From NCBI GenBank assembly GCA_037176845.1, contig JAYKXP010000067.1, positions 186,001-250,000 on the forward strand: a stretch of DNA of 64,000 bases, written 5' to 3'. Shown piece by piece: positions 25,563 through 35,927 of the stretch. The position numbers were made by a program, and so were the translations under genes. Under the pieces are notes generated by a model, which saw only the letters and a list, made by a program, of their open reading frames with translations, searched no databases and was not told the DNA's origin. Numbering within the stretch: the stretch's first letter is position 1; each line of letters starts with the position of its first letter. This DNA is from Paramarasmius palmivorus. Lineage: Eukaryota; Basidiomycota; Agaricomycetes; Agaricales; Marasmiaceae.

Positions 25563-27809
25563 ACTTGCTGTGGTCTGATAAATACGAATAGATAAACGAG
25601 AGGTCAGCGCGCGTCAGGTAGAAGTGGAGAACCACTGTATTCTACCTACTTTTCCTTTGACTTTATATATACACTTTCGCTATTGGTGAACAGAGTAGGT
25701 ACCAAAGCTTTGGTCTCAATACTCGGGCTTAGATGTATGTTGTATCCGGTTGACCGTTGCCTAAGCCACACGTAAGAAGGATATATGAGAATCAGTTCTT
25801 GAAAAGCCGTAATGACGAGTTTGACTCTAGAACATACATGGTAATATTTGAAAACCCAAGGAGCCCAAGCAAGGTGTAGAAGCACTTAGACTCGACAGCC
25901 TGTGATACTGGTGACACCCGACACCGAATGATTCCTTTGTATGAGCGGTACCGCTGACGACGTGGAGGAACCCGCTTCTCAGGGCAGTTCTTGGCAATGT
26001 ATTCCTCGAGGGTTGACGCGTTGTATCGTAGGAACACAGCATATGTGCCGGAGACGATCGGACATTCCGTTCTCATCAACCTTGACGGTCCCAACAGGTA
26101 CAGCCTTCTACCGGCCCCGGATATTCGGCTATTCGAAGGAGTTTCTTCTCCGTCACAAATTCCATGAGTGACGTACTAGGCAGCGGGAAAAGACTTGAAG
26201 ATTCATTCTGAGCATCATTCGCCACTCAAAGGTACCCGGGTCGGTCTAGAAGTCTGGCAGTGATAGGATACGACATTAACGAACCGGATCATTAGCAAGA
26301 TGGGACCTACTTCAATCTTCAAACTTGACACTCAACCAATGAGTTGAAAAGCCCCAAGACGACATTAGTCGAACAATAATGAGCGTTACTTCGCGTGCCT
26401 CAGTGTTATTGAGTTTTGGCCACTCGGTCCGGCTCAGTTCCGACCCGGAGCCAAAGCTGTGAATCCAAGTTTGTGGTATTGACAATGACTCGACGTTGGA
26501 TGCTTTGTTACTCATTGATAGGCTCAAGTGGAAATAAACAGCGGCTAGCACAAGTTGGCAATGTGCGAACTAGTCTTAGGAGGAAACCAACAAAGACCAG
26601 AAGCTGTAACATTCATTTGGAATGAGATCCATTCAAAAAAACAGTAGGTGGGCTCCTCACCTCCATGGCGCTAGCTAGCTTCTCCAAGGGATTTCGAGGA
26701 CTTTCTAAGCCTGTCGATCCGTCCAGCGAGCGTAGTAAGGTTCCTCCGTTTTCGAATATCAGTTGAATACCAGACATAGCGACCTCCCAATGTCAAGCGC
26801 AATAGTTCCTGAACGTGTTCACTGCCAGTATATTGCCCGTAAGGAACTGGGTTATGTATGATGTGCCTGCTTCGAGCGAAAATAATCCCATAGCCGACCC
26901 GAATATGTATGTTCACTGTCTACGACCATGGCAGATGCGGGAGTGCAATACTTCGGATCTTTATTCACAACCTGTACGAGTTGATGAAACACAGTCTCAC
27001 TGAGCAGGAACTTATGGTAAATGCTTGCACTATCTGCCGGATAGCCCATATTCCCTTGAAGCAGCGTTATTCAGTGGACCTGTGACAATTGAGCAATTTT
27101 GCCCACATACGAGTTAAGTTCCAGTTGAGTCAAGTGTTGTAGATGCAAACCTGAGCCTCAAAAGATTATTCTTGAAAATGTCATACCAGTAGGAGCAAGA
27201 GATAGACTCACCTCACGACCATAATATCCTCGAGCTCCCAGATCCGTCGATGTCGTCGATGTTGTTGTCGACGCGTGTTGAGTTTTCCCACAACCCTTTC
27301 TCAGCGACTACCACGTTGAAGAGCACTGTTCTTTACTCGGACCAACTGGCTTGCTTCTATCCCGGACGAAGAGGAGACGCAAAATGAGGGATGCTGTCGC
27401 TGATATTTCCTGATGTACGAATGAAAAGGCGTGCCAGTGAGTCCTCTTTACTTGAAACTTCCCAATGCCCAATATCACCTGATACAGGTATTCTATCGAC
27501 AAATTTAACCTTATACGACCTCAACATATACTTCAGTCTACTTTTTCAATGGTTATCATACCCTTTTGCACCCGTCAACCTCGACCGGCGACCCCTCCGA
27601 TCAAAAGAACTCGTCCTGAGTAAGCATCCTCGGTGATGCTGAGGTGTTTGCCCTAGCTCTCAACCATCCATACCTACGCCGCTGACCAAGTTTGGAACGG
27701 AGATTCTCCGCGAAAAGGCACCAGGTCACAGGAAAAAACTCTGTCGTGCCTATAAAACCCTCGACATATGGCCTCGTCTCGATAACACCAAGCCTCAGAA
27801 CACATTATC
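25563..27809. other. 2.2 kb without a recognised gene; possible decayed exons on the minus strand
   Basis: No family is recognisable. On the minus strand an ATG near 27049 (MGYPADSASIYHKF), joined by a candidate 52-nt intron to a frame ending near 26671, would give about 105 residues. The stretch 27200-27300 has a Thr/Ser-rich reading. Neither resembles a known domain, and other frames have stops. Frames at 25792-26094 and 26312-26551 likewise show nothing. It could hold a lineage-specific gene or decayed sequence; I cannot tell which. Confidence 0.3.
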
Positions 27810-29051
27810 ATGTCGAACACCTACAAATCCTTTGCTATCGTTGGTGCTGGCGATATCGGTACCCATGTTGTCAACGCCTTCGTTTCAATTGGTCTACACC
27901 CGGTTGTTCTCAGTAGAAAGTCGTCATCTCAGCCCAAGAACCTTCCTTCTTCTGTCACGGTGGCCAAAGTCGAAGGGTATGATGCCGTCGACGAGGTGGC
28001 AGGTGTATTCAAGGAATACAACGTGGAAGTAGTCATTTCCACCATTGGGAGCTCTGCTCTGGAGGTCGAGTACGCGCTAGCGGATGCGGCAAAGAAGGCC
28101 GGCGTAAAGTTGTTTGTGCCGTCAGAGTTTGGGTTTGTTACGGAGGGGGTGAGCAAGGTGTCAAACGATAAGGATTCTGTTCTCATCTGGAAGGACAAGT
28201 TTGCCGGTAAGTATTGAGATCGTCGCTATTAGGTCGTTCTAACGGACTGTCTGATAGAACACATTCGGGAGATGGGACTACCGTTTGCAAGATTTTTCGT
28301 ACGTATCGATCATTGATCACACAAGTACTTGACCCATATCTTGACTCTAGGTCGGCTCATTCTTTGGCTACGTACCGTGGATCACCGCGTACGAGGAGAA
28401 CGGCAAAGTCAACATCTACGGCAAAGGCGATCAATACGTCTCATTCACTGACGAAGCCGACATCGCTGGTACGTCCTTTCCTCCATATCTGTATGAATGC
28501 ATCACCAACCCGGTTGTTGTTATAGGTTACACCGGGGGCATCTACCAGGTCACCTACAGTGTAGGCGATGCGGTGTCGCCCTCAATGGAATAGCAAGAGA
28601 CAAAGAGGCCTCAGTACCCCGGGTGTCATCAGATGTTATCCGCCCTTTGTTTCCTTTGTTCAAATGTCCTGGCTGTCGAAGATATGGGAAGGAGGCGACT
28701 CTGCAACGCCTAGAGTGTAGGTGACCAAGAGATTGCCCGCGGTGTTATGTCGCCTACGTTTTGACGACGCAACCGCCGAAAGAACTAGATAACAGATGTT
28801 TCCGTATAGAAGGAGACAAGACCACCATGGTTGAGCTTGCCAAGAGATTGAAGAAAGAAATTGAGTACGTGGATCGGGTACCGGGTGAACCCTTGAACGA
28901 CCTCAAGAACTGGTTGGCAAGGTTGTTCGATAGTGGGAAGGGGAGTACAAGTTGGGATTACCAACTGGGCGCAAGACGTGACAAGAACGACAACGAGCTC
29001 TGGACGAATCACACCTGGAAGACCTTTGCTGATATTGGGCTGAGTTTGTGA
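27810..29051 (+). pseudogene. NmrA / isoflavone-reductase-like NAD(P)-binding protein, interrupted by a small transposon
   Basis: ATG at 27810. Exon 1 has the Rossmann dinucleotide motif FAIVGAGDIGTHVV (GxGxxG), then VVISTIGS and LFVPSEFGF, typical of NmrA-like/isoflavone-reductase-like oxidoreductases. Introns at about 28207, 28303 and 28469-28525 join in frame up to DEADIAG. The last exon should continue GYVAYVLTTQPPKELDNR, and that sequence is present from 28745, but a 215-bp insert (28530-28744) separates the Gly-Tyr codons from it. Read straight through, translation stops at 28591-28593, losing about 100 C-terminal residues. Removing the insert and one copy of its TTA duplication restores a perfect frame to TGA at 29051. 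An alternative acceptor at the insert's right end (after CCAAGAG, 28732) would also keep the frame, adding a few residues. Substrate unknown; the P450 next door suggests secondary metabolism. Confidence 0.8.
28530..28744. mobile_element. Miniature inverted-repeat element inserted in an exon
   Basis: The element is 215 bp with terminal inverted repeats of about 51 bp (28530-28580 and 28694-28744). The outer ends are CACCGGGGGCA and, reverse-complemented, CACCGCGGGCA. Further in, both arms contain GGTCACCTACA, and the match continues past TAGGCG into GTCGCC with a few mismatches and one or two gaps. It is flanked by direct TTA copies at 28527-28529 and 28745-28747, a 3-bp target duplication. 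Its core is about 113 bp with no coding capacity, so it is non-autonomous. A CAC-start with a 3-bp duplication would fit the CACTA/CMC class, but that class assignment is inference. The high arm similarity suggests a fairly recent insertion. Confidence 0.88.
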
Positions 29052-29550
29052 TTGAGATGAGCGTTGGTTGAACGGATATGGTAGAACTCCAGCTCAGATC
29101 TCTTAAGTTTGGATACGGGTAACTAAGATTATTGGTACCCCGTCGACCTCTTCTATCCATTCTTTGTGACCTTAATGGTTCTTTCCCGTTCTCTTATTGC
29201 TACGCTTTAACGATCCCGAGATTGTATTAATATTCGCAAAAATTTAGTAAAATGCTGCTAAACTTGCTAAAATGACAGCTTGGCCACACACGGACCTGCA
29301 CGGCCAGGTACGGACCCGCGTCAATTTGCCTTCATCCCTTCATCCTCCATGATCCCAATTTTGATACAAGATTCGTCGATCCTCAGCTCAGCGTACATTC
29401 CACATCGGTAGTGGCTGAAATGCTCACCTGCACTATCTCAAAACTGGATAGTTCCTGGATATTGCCCGGACAGCACCACATATATGATAGCTTGACAAAT
29501 CTCTGGGGTTGTTCGACGCTTTGTCCTTGCCCTTACTGACATATTTCATC
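29052..29550. other. Spacer between the NmrA-like gene and the P450
   Basis: AT-rich around 29220-29275 with several GCTAAA-like words, then ACGGACC repeated two to three times around 29287-29320. This is probably the P450 promoter. I see no gene. Confidence 0.45.
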
Positions 29551-31478
29551 ATGAACCTCGTCGTACTTGGGCTTTCAGCTTTTATTCTATATCTCGCGGC
29601 TATTACAGTCCATCGACTCATTCTGCACCCCCTGCGAAGTTTTCCAGGCCCCAAGCTCGCTGCATTGACAACCTACTATCAAGCGTATTTTGACATTGTC
29701 AAGGGTGGGGAGCTATTGAATCATATTCGAAAGCTCCACGCAGAGTATGGTGGGTTACTGATATGCTGGTGATTGTCATCGGGCTGATGAATATGTAGGA
29801 CCTGTGGTTCGAATTGGGCCCAATATGGTGAGTTTCCAGTTACCTACAGTCGAGGCGCAATCCTAACGCGAATCACAGCTTCATTTTGCAACCCCTCAGG
29901 CATACCACGATATATACACTAACGGTCATACGTTCACAAAGTACAAATGGTTCTATTACGGTCTCGGTCAACCTGAGTCGTCTTTCTCGTTCATCGACCC
30001 CCGGAAATCGAGAACACGGCGCGCACTACTCAATCCTCTCTTTTCACGACGAGCGATCATGAAGCTCGAGAGTCTGGTTCAAGAAAGGGTGCGCATTTCA
30101 TCGAGTCATGCGCCGATGAGCTGTATTGACGGGGAAACAGGTCGATATGCTAATAGAACGACTAAAAACCTGGCCGAAGGACGAACCCGCCAACTTGACC
30201 CTTGCCTTCAAATGCACTTCGATCGATGTCATCAGCGGTTACTGTTTCGCAAACTGTTTTCACGCTCTCGAAACACCCGACTTTCGGCATCCCATTCTAT
30301 GTGCTATTCACGAGCTCCTTCCAAACCTGTGGATCCAAAAACATTTTCCCATACTAGTCACCGTCGTCGACTTGATGCCCGAATGGCTAGCACTGTGGGT
30401 CAATCCCCGAGTTAAACCTTTTCTGGAGGTCAAGAACAGTCTAGCGACTCAAGTGGACAAATTACTCGCCAGCGATGACGCGTTGAGGAGTGTCGAGCAT
30501 GAAACTATCTTTCACCATTTGCTTGCTCCGGAAGAGAGGGACGGTTTCAACCTTGGACGGCATGTTCGCCCTGATCGTAAATCGCTCATCGACGAAGCTC
30601 TGAGCTTGATCGGGGCTGGCACCGATACCGTCGGTTTGACCTGCACAGTCGGAATCTTTCATGCTCTCCATAATTCCGCGATCACCCAGAGGCTAAGGAA
30701 TGAACTGAAGGTTGCCTGGCCTGATGCAGATAGTCCAATCAACTTGTCTTCACTGGAGAAATTGCCTTACTTGGTTGGTCTTGCATCTTCATTTCTCCTC
30801 CGCCATGCCACGCTAACATGTGTCATCTCAGACTGCCGTAGTGAAAGAGTCACTCCGTTTAGGGCATGGTGTGTGTACACCTCTCCCCCGGGTTGTGGGG
30901 CCATCCGATGTTGTCATTGGTGACTATCATGTTCCTGTTGGTGTGAGTGCAATCTCATGCAAATGCGATGTCGAACTGAAATGTTATAGACTGCAGTGGA
31001 AATGAGTAGTGTGTTTATCCACGAGGATCCTGGAGCTTTTGATAATCCTCTCGAATTCCGACCCGAGCGATGGCTCAAGCCGGACCTAAGAAATTCTATG
31101 GAACACAACTTTGTGCCATTTACGAAAGGACCCAGAATTTGGTGAGGCAGCCCTGGTCAATGTTTGGGCGAATCTCTGACAAATTTCCGTTTCGTGCAGC
31201 CTTGGATTGAAGTGTGTCTTTCCGCGTTGTTCCGATTTCACTGGGCACTCAATTACTCGTAGTTTGGCATGGTGTGAATTATACCTCATCTTCGCGAACG
31301 TCTTTCGGAAGGTGGATATGAAGATAGCTGATACGACGTGCGTGTTTTCTAATTGAAGGCTAAATCAGCTGATTGCCATTTGTTCAGTGTCAAAGATATG
31401 TCGAGTTATAAGGAGTATTTATCTCCGTATTGGGAAGGCAATACGCTGAATGTAACTGTGCGACCGATTAACAACTAA
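29551..31478 (+). CDS. Cytochrome P450 monooxygenase
   Basis: Start ATG at 29551, where the reading frame begins a membrane anchor (LVVLGLSAFILYLAAITV) followed by the proline hinge FPGPKLAAL. It has about nine exons and about 500 residues. The I-helix motif AGTDT is in LSLIGAGTDTVGL (about 30608-30640), the K-helix ExxR is ESLR (about 30847), PERW is in EFRPERWLKP, and the heme loop FTKGPRICLG gives the full FxxGxRxCxG with the Cys split by an intron near 31141. The last exons run on to VTVRPINN and TAA at 31476-31478. All catalytic elements are present, so it is probably an active ER-bound enzyme. The N-terminal half (FTKYKWFYYGLGQPESSF) looks like fungal P450s of the trichodiene-oxygenase-like kind. 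I do not assign a CYP family or substrate. Confidence 0.92.
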
Positions 31479-31694
31479 TCGTGTTGATGACTCAAAGAAT
31501 GGAGCGATGTACGACCAAGAGTTCGACCAACTCTGCCAAAGAGATCCACGAACCGTCGTTGTGGCAGTTTTCGGATGGTAAAATGTGTCAACAGCTGTAT
31601 GTATAGCTCGTATGTATACTCGGTAATGCAACAATAAAAAGATATGAGAAAATAACATAAGTCCAGCATAAGTCCAGCATACGAAGCAAAATGA

Positions 31695-32902
31695 TCAAAT
31701 GTAATTTAAACCTTCCCAGCTACCATATTCGTCGATTTGTCCTCTCAGCTTTGTGTCCACGCCGCTAAGCTCGTACGGGTTTCTATCGACGACCAACCAC
31801 GACCGTTTTGGGTGCTCGACGACACAGATCTGTCCAGTGTAGCTCGGCAGTGCAACATGCAAGGCTTGCTCGCTAATTTGAGGCTTCTGCTCTATGATCT
31901 TGCTTGGAACAGGTCCTGGCAATGGTCCCAAGACATTGACAAGATGAAGACGGGGGAATCCACCAATCTGATGATTTACGTCCTGCCAAAACTCTGCGCT
32001 GCTCCAGTGCACTTCAGTCAACCATTCGTGATGGCAGCGCATCTCCGCTGTAAGTTCCCTAAGCACCGGTTCCTCGTCGTTGGGCATGAGGCTCCGGAGA
32101 GCTTTGAGAGCATGTCCAAGCTGAGAAATGCATCCACAATCGGGAACAGATATATTTAGGTTTTCGAGGGTGGGTGCCACGTATCCCAGTAAGAGCTCGA
32201 GGTTGAGATCTACGTGTTCATTGGTTAGTTGAATTAGTTATAGCTGATTCACCAGAACTCACCATTTTTGTCGAAAGAATGCATGAGCCTCAGATCGATG
32301 CGAGTAACCCCAAGATTTGTAAGGAGTCGGTACCCTGACAACAAACTGGGAAAGTCCCACTCAGAATCAACAGTAAGGCGCTTGCATGAGTCGAGTTGCA
32401 GTGTGGCAAGCACTGTCAATGCTCTTTCGCAAGCGTCGGGAACCCGCGAATCGTAGAGCTGGCTCACATTGAGCGATTGGATGTGAGGGAGTGTAATCCG
32501 AAAGCGGCTGTCCTCGAAGAATGTCTTGAGGTAGTGACCAAATGTGTCGTTCATTTCGAGACCGCCTGTTGGTTCGATGCCGACTTTCAAGTGTTTGAGG
32601 TTTGGCATGCAACCAAGCAAGCCTCCCAACACGTCCAATGACTGCTCGAGCGACCACTGCCCAATGGTGGCCGGGAGCTCAATGATCACATCCTCGAGTA
32701 CTGGCGCTATAGTCGATTTGGGATGTGCAAGCAGGTCCAAGAATCTTTCGTCGATGCGAAGGTGGACTCTTGGCTTGAAAGTCCTTAGACGCACGTCGGT
32801 GAAGATTTCGCCTTTCCCTGCCAGACTGAGAGAGAGGAGACAGTCGGGTTCGAGGTTATCAATGATCATGAGCATCACGTCACGGTCGAGGCGGGGGATC
32901 AT
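31695..32902 (-). CDS. Predicted leucine-rich, F-box-like protein
   Basis: Two exons: ATG at 32902; a 53-nt intron (about 32211-32263) joins HSFDKNG to DLNLELLLGYV in frame; stop at 31695. About 380 residues. The N-terminus IPRLDRDVMLMIIDNLEPDC resembles the first helix of an F-box, and the rest is a series of irregular leucine-rich segments (LPHIQSLNVSQL, ALTVLATLQLDSCKRL, LLTNLGVTRIDLRLM), as in Agaricomycete F-box/LRR proteins. If so, it would pick targets for an SCF ubiquitin ligase. The F-box match is weak and no partner is visible. It is convergent with the P450. Confidence 0.65.
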
Positions 32903-33288
32903 GTTGTAGGAGTGTGATAGTGGGAAGTAAGGAAGTGAATAAAAAACACAGCGTTAAATACCATCCAAATCGCCCCTGATTCAAATGCGTATGCCACAAG
33001 TCTCGCACCACGACTATGTACTCACGTCACAAATGAGAAGATCAACTGTAATACGGCCAAAATGACTGGCCTTTCTGAGTCTGCCACTGGCCGTTGTTGG
33101 CTTGACGATGCTGTCCGATAATGGTGCCATTGTTCGAGCCCGCAGCTGGATTGTGCTTTCCGTGGCGAGATTGCCTATTACGCTTAGTACATCGCCTTGA
33201 TTGTCTTACTTCTCGATCTGAACACTTAATGATAATCTAGAATCACGATGTGTTTGAGATGCATTAGCCCATAGTAATAGTATATACA
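32903..33288. other. Spacer of about 390 bp
   Basis: This is the promoter of the F-box-like gene and the 3' flank of the transporter. I see no gene or repeat. Confidence 0.45.
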
Positions 33289-35697
33289 TTAAGAGATTAT
33301 CCGAACCACAACAAGGTATGTCACTGGCTTCGCGAGCCTATCTGTCGGACGAGTCTTGTCAGTCCTAAATCTTCTTCGATCTGTGGTCGAGATGTCAGGG
33401 TAAAATTGGACGACGAACTGTCTCCATACCTGCTGCTTCATCGCCTTGTCTTCGCGCCCGGCCGATGAACGAAACATCGAGTCGATTTCTTCTAAGGAGA
33501 CATTTGCTGTTTCTGGTACTTTGTACGTAGACCACAAGTAACCTAAAAAGCAGGCAATTGCGAATACCATAAAGGTTCCCCTAATAGAACATCAGCTATT
33601 GACTTCTGAACATCATTGATACCCGACATACGCGGGTGAATATTCAAGGGTTACCGGAGTTATTAAACCGATCAGGACTGTGATAAACATAAGGCATCAG
33701 TACGGATAACATTTCAGGAGAGAGAATGAAAAGCTATACAATTATTCAACCAGTTTGACGCCGTGGAAAGTGCAACACCTTTGCTACGCATTGAAAGTGG
33801 GAAGACTTCGCTTGGGAGAACCCATCCAATAGGTCCATAAGACATGCCATATGCTGCGGTGAACGTGTACATGCACCTATGCAGAGCTTCGTAAATGAAA
33901 TTGCATTAGGGTTGATCCAATACTTACGCTACCGCAATCCATGCTTGAATGGAGTGATCTTCCCACTTCTCGTGAAAAAGAAGTACCTAGGCGGATCGCA
34001 TTAGTACCCTATCATTAAAATGGGTGTTCGGACGTACTAATATGGATATTAGAAAATGTGAACACGCCATCACAGTACTTCCGCCTCTGAGTAGAGGCCT
34101 TCTACCTAAGACCATCTTCAGTGCAATGTCGACTTTACGTTTGTATATTGAACGCGTACCCCAACGATCTATATAGATGATTGTCGGCACCACAGCTAGA
34201 AACTGGGCAATACCAATCCCTCCGGACACTATAAGCGGTACGGTATCCCCGCCTAGACCGACACTCTTGACTAAGGTTGGACCATAATAGAGTAATGCGT
34301 TGATCCCACTCCATTCTGTTGTCGGCAAGTTAGGGGATAGTGATGATATAAGAAGGTGCGGCGAAACATACGTTGGAAGACCATCATCAGGACACCGACG
34401 GATGTACGGTCGCGGTGTTTTTCACCAAAGAGTCTCTTCCAGGTCTGTATCTCGTTTGAAAGACACCAAGTCTTTGGAACTTCAGCTGAGCCCAGCGTTC
34501 TTTGAATCACAGTAGCTTCTACGCGCATCTCCAGTAATTCTACTTGGATTAATGGGTTTGAGGACTTTTTGGCCCGGAGTTTTGCTAATGTTGACAGGGC
34601 ATCGTCATAACGACCTTGTAGAACTAGCAGACGTGGAGAAGGAGGAAGGATGATACATCCAAGCAGCAAGATGAGACCTGGTATGATCTGGACTCCGAGA
34701 GGAATACGCCATGATGCAGAGCTAGGTACTACAACCAGAGATTACTGGATTGAAGAAAAGCGCAGTGAAACACAGGACGTACTATTCCTCGTGAGAAAGC
34801 CCAACCAGAATCCAAGCACCACTCCCAACACAATGGAAAATTGTTCCAAAGCAAGTAGAGACCCCCGCACCTCCGGTGGACTAATTTCAGCCATATACAA
34901 GGGAGACAGCATACTATGAATGGGAGTGAGTGAGCGATGAAGCACTTCCAAAAAAACCTCGGTGGCGATGCCATACCGACCTGAGCGCACCCACGCCTAC
35001 CCCTCCTATGGCTCTTCCAATGAATAGATGGCTCAATGACTGAGCACCAGACTGGAACGATGAACCAATACAGAAGATGACTAAAGTGAACGCGTTAGAC
35101 CGGGTATTGAAAGGTGCTAAAGTACTGACATGATGCAACGAATATTGCACGTCCTCGAGAGAATCGATCCGTAAGGGCGCCTGCGAAAAGTGCTCCAAGA
35201 AGTGCTCCGAATTCCAGGACGGCAGCTGTAAATGGTCTTCAGTTTTTGAGGCCGGTCCTATTCAGTAACGACGCAACTCATGAACCCCGTTTGCAATGGT
35301 GTGATAGGCCAACGAGCTGTAAAGTCCCTCATAACAAGCACATTGGCAATCTAGGAGTAGAGTCGGCATATGGAAACGAGGCTCGCGATAATCACGCACC
35401 ACTCCTTGGTCATAACCAAAGCTCAGCCCCCCAATACTGGCGAGAGCGGCACAACACAGCGCATAGTAGTTGTGTCTCAGGCCAGCCAATCCTCTGGGTC
35501 CATACTGGTATGTATAGGACCGCCCATCCGCCTCCAAATGTAACTGCCCCTCGAAAACTTCGTCCCACTCGCTGTCGGTATTTGCCAAGAGTCGCTGGTG
35601 TTCGGAACCTGCGGGTAGATCATCTGAAGTCTCCTAAAGGGTCCTGATGGGTTTATAGGTGCACATGCAAGAGGCCATGGGTATTAACACTTACCAT
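33289..35697 (-). CDS. MFS sugar transporter
   Basis: The gene starts with an ATG at 35697 that is followed at once by an intron (GTAAGTG...CCTTTAG), joining in frame to ETSDDLPAGSEHQRLLANTD. About ten exons code for about 520 residues of a 12-helix major facilitator. Sugar-porter signatures are visible: LSFGYDQGV in helix 1, LTDRFSRGRAI between helices 2 and 3, IGRAIGGVGVGAL, AEISPPEVRG, PPSPRLLVLQGRYDDAL (PESPR-like) and FQEWSGINALLYYGPTL (QxxGxNxxxYY). The end KVPETANVSLEEIDSMF matches the usual PETKG-like region before a cytosolic tail. It should import a sugar or small polyol by proton symport at the plasma membrane; the substrate cannot be read. It lies beside the laccase on the same strand. 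Confidence 0.88.
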
Positions 35698-35927
35698 GCT
35701 TGTGGTGGAAGTCTGGTGCCAGTGGTGGAGGAATTAGAATTTAGAAGGACGTACGTCACGGTCACAATGTCTGGTCCTTGAATCTCGGACGTTCACAAAT
35801 AGCAGTAAGTAGACACGTATCTTGCATTGTTCATTATAAAGTATTCTACTGTGCCTGCAAGTATATGTAGATTCTAAAAGGTCTAAGTGCTTTGTACAGG
35901 TGCGCTAGAGTGACAGTCCGTTCCACC

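Noticed and set aside
28497..28724. Open frame with CxxC pairs (CRRCG, CPGCRR) resembling a small zinc-ribbon protein
   Set aside because: It lies almost entirely within the inserted 215-bp element; the Cys pairs are a by-product of its inverted arms, and the frame crosses an intron donor region.
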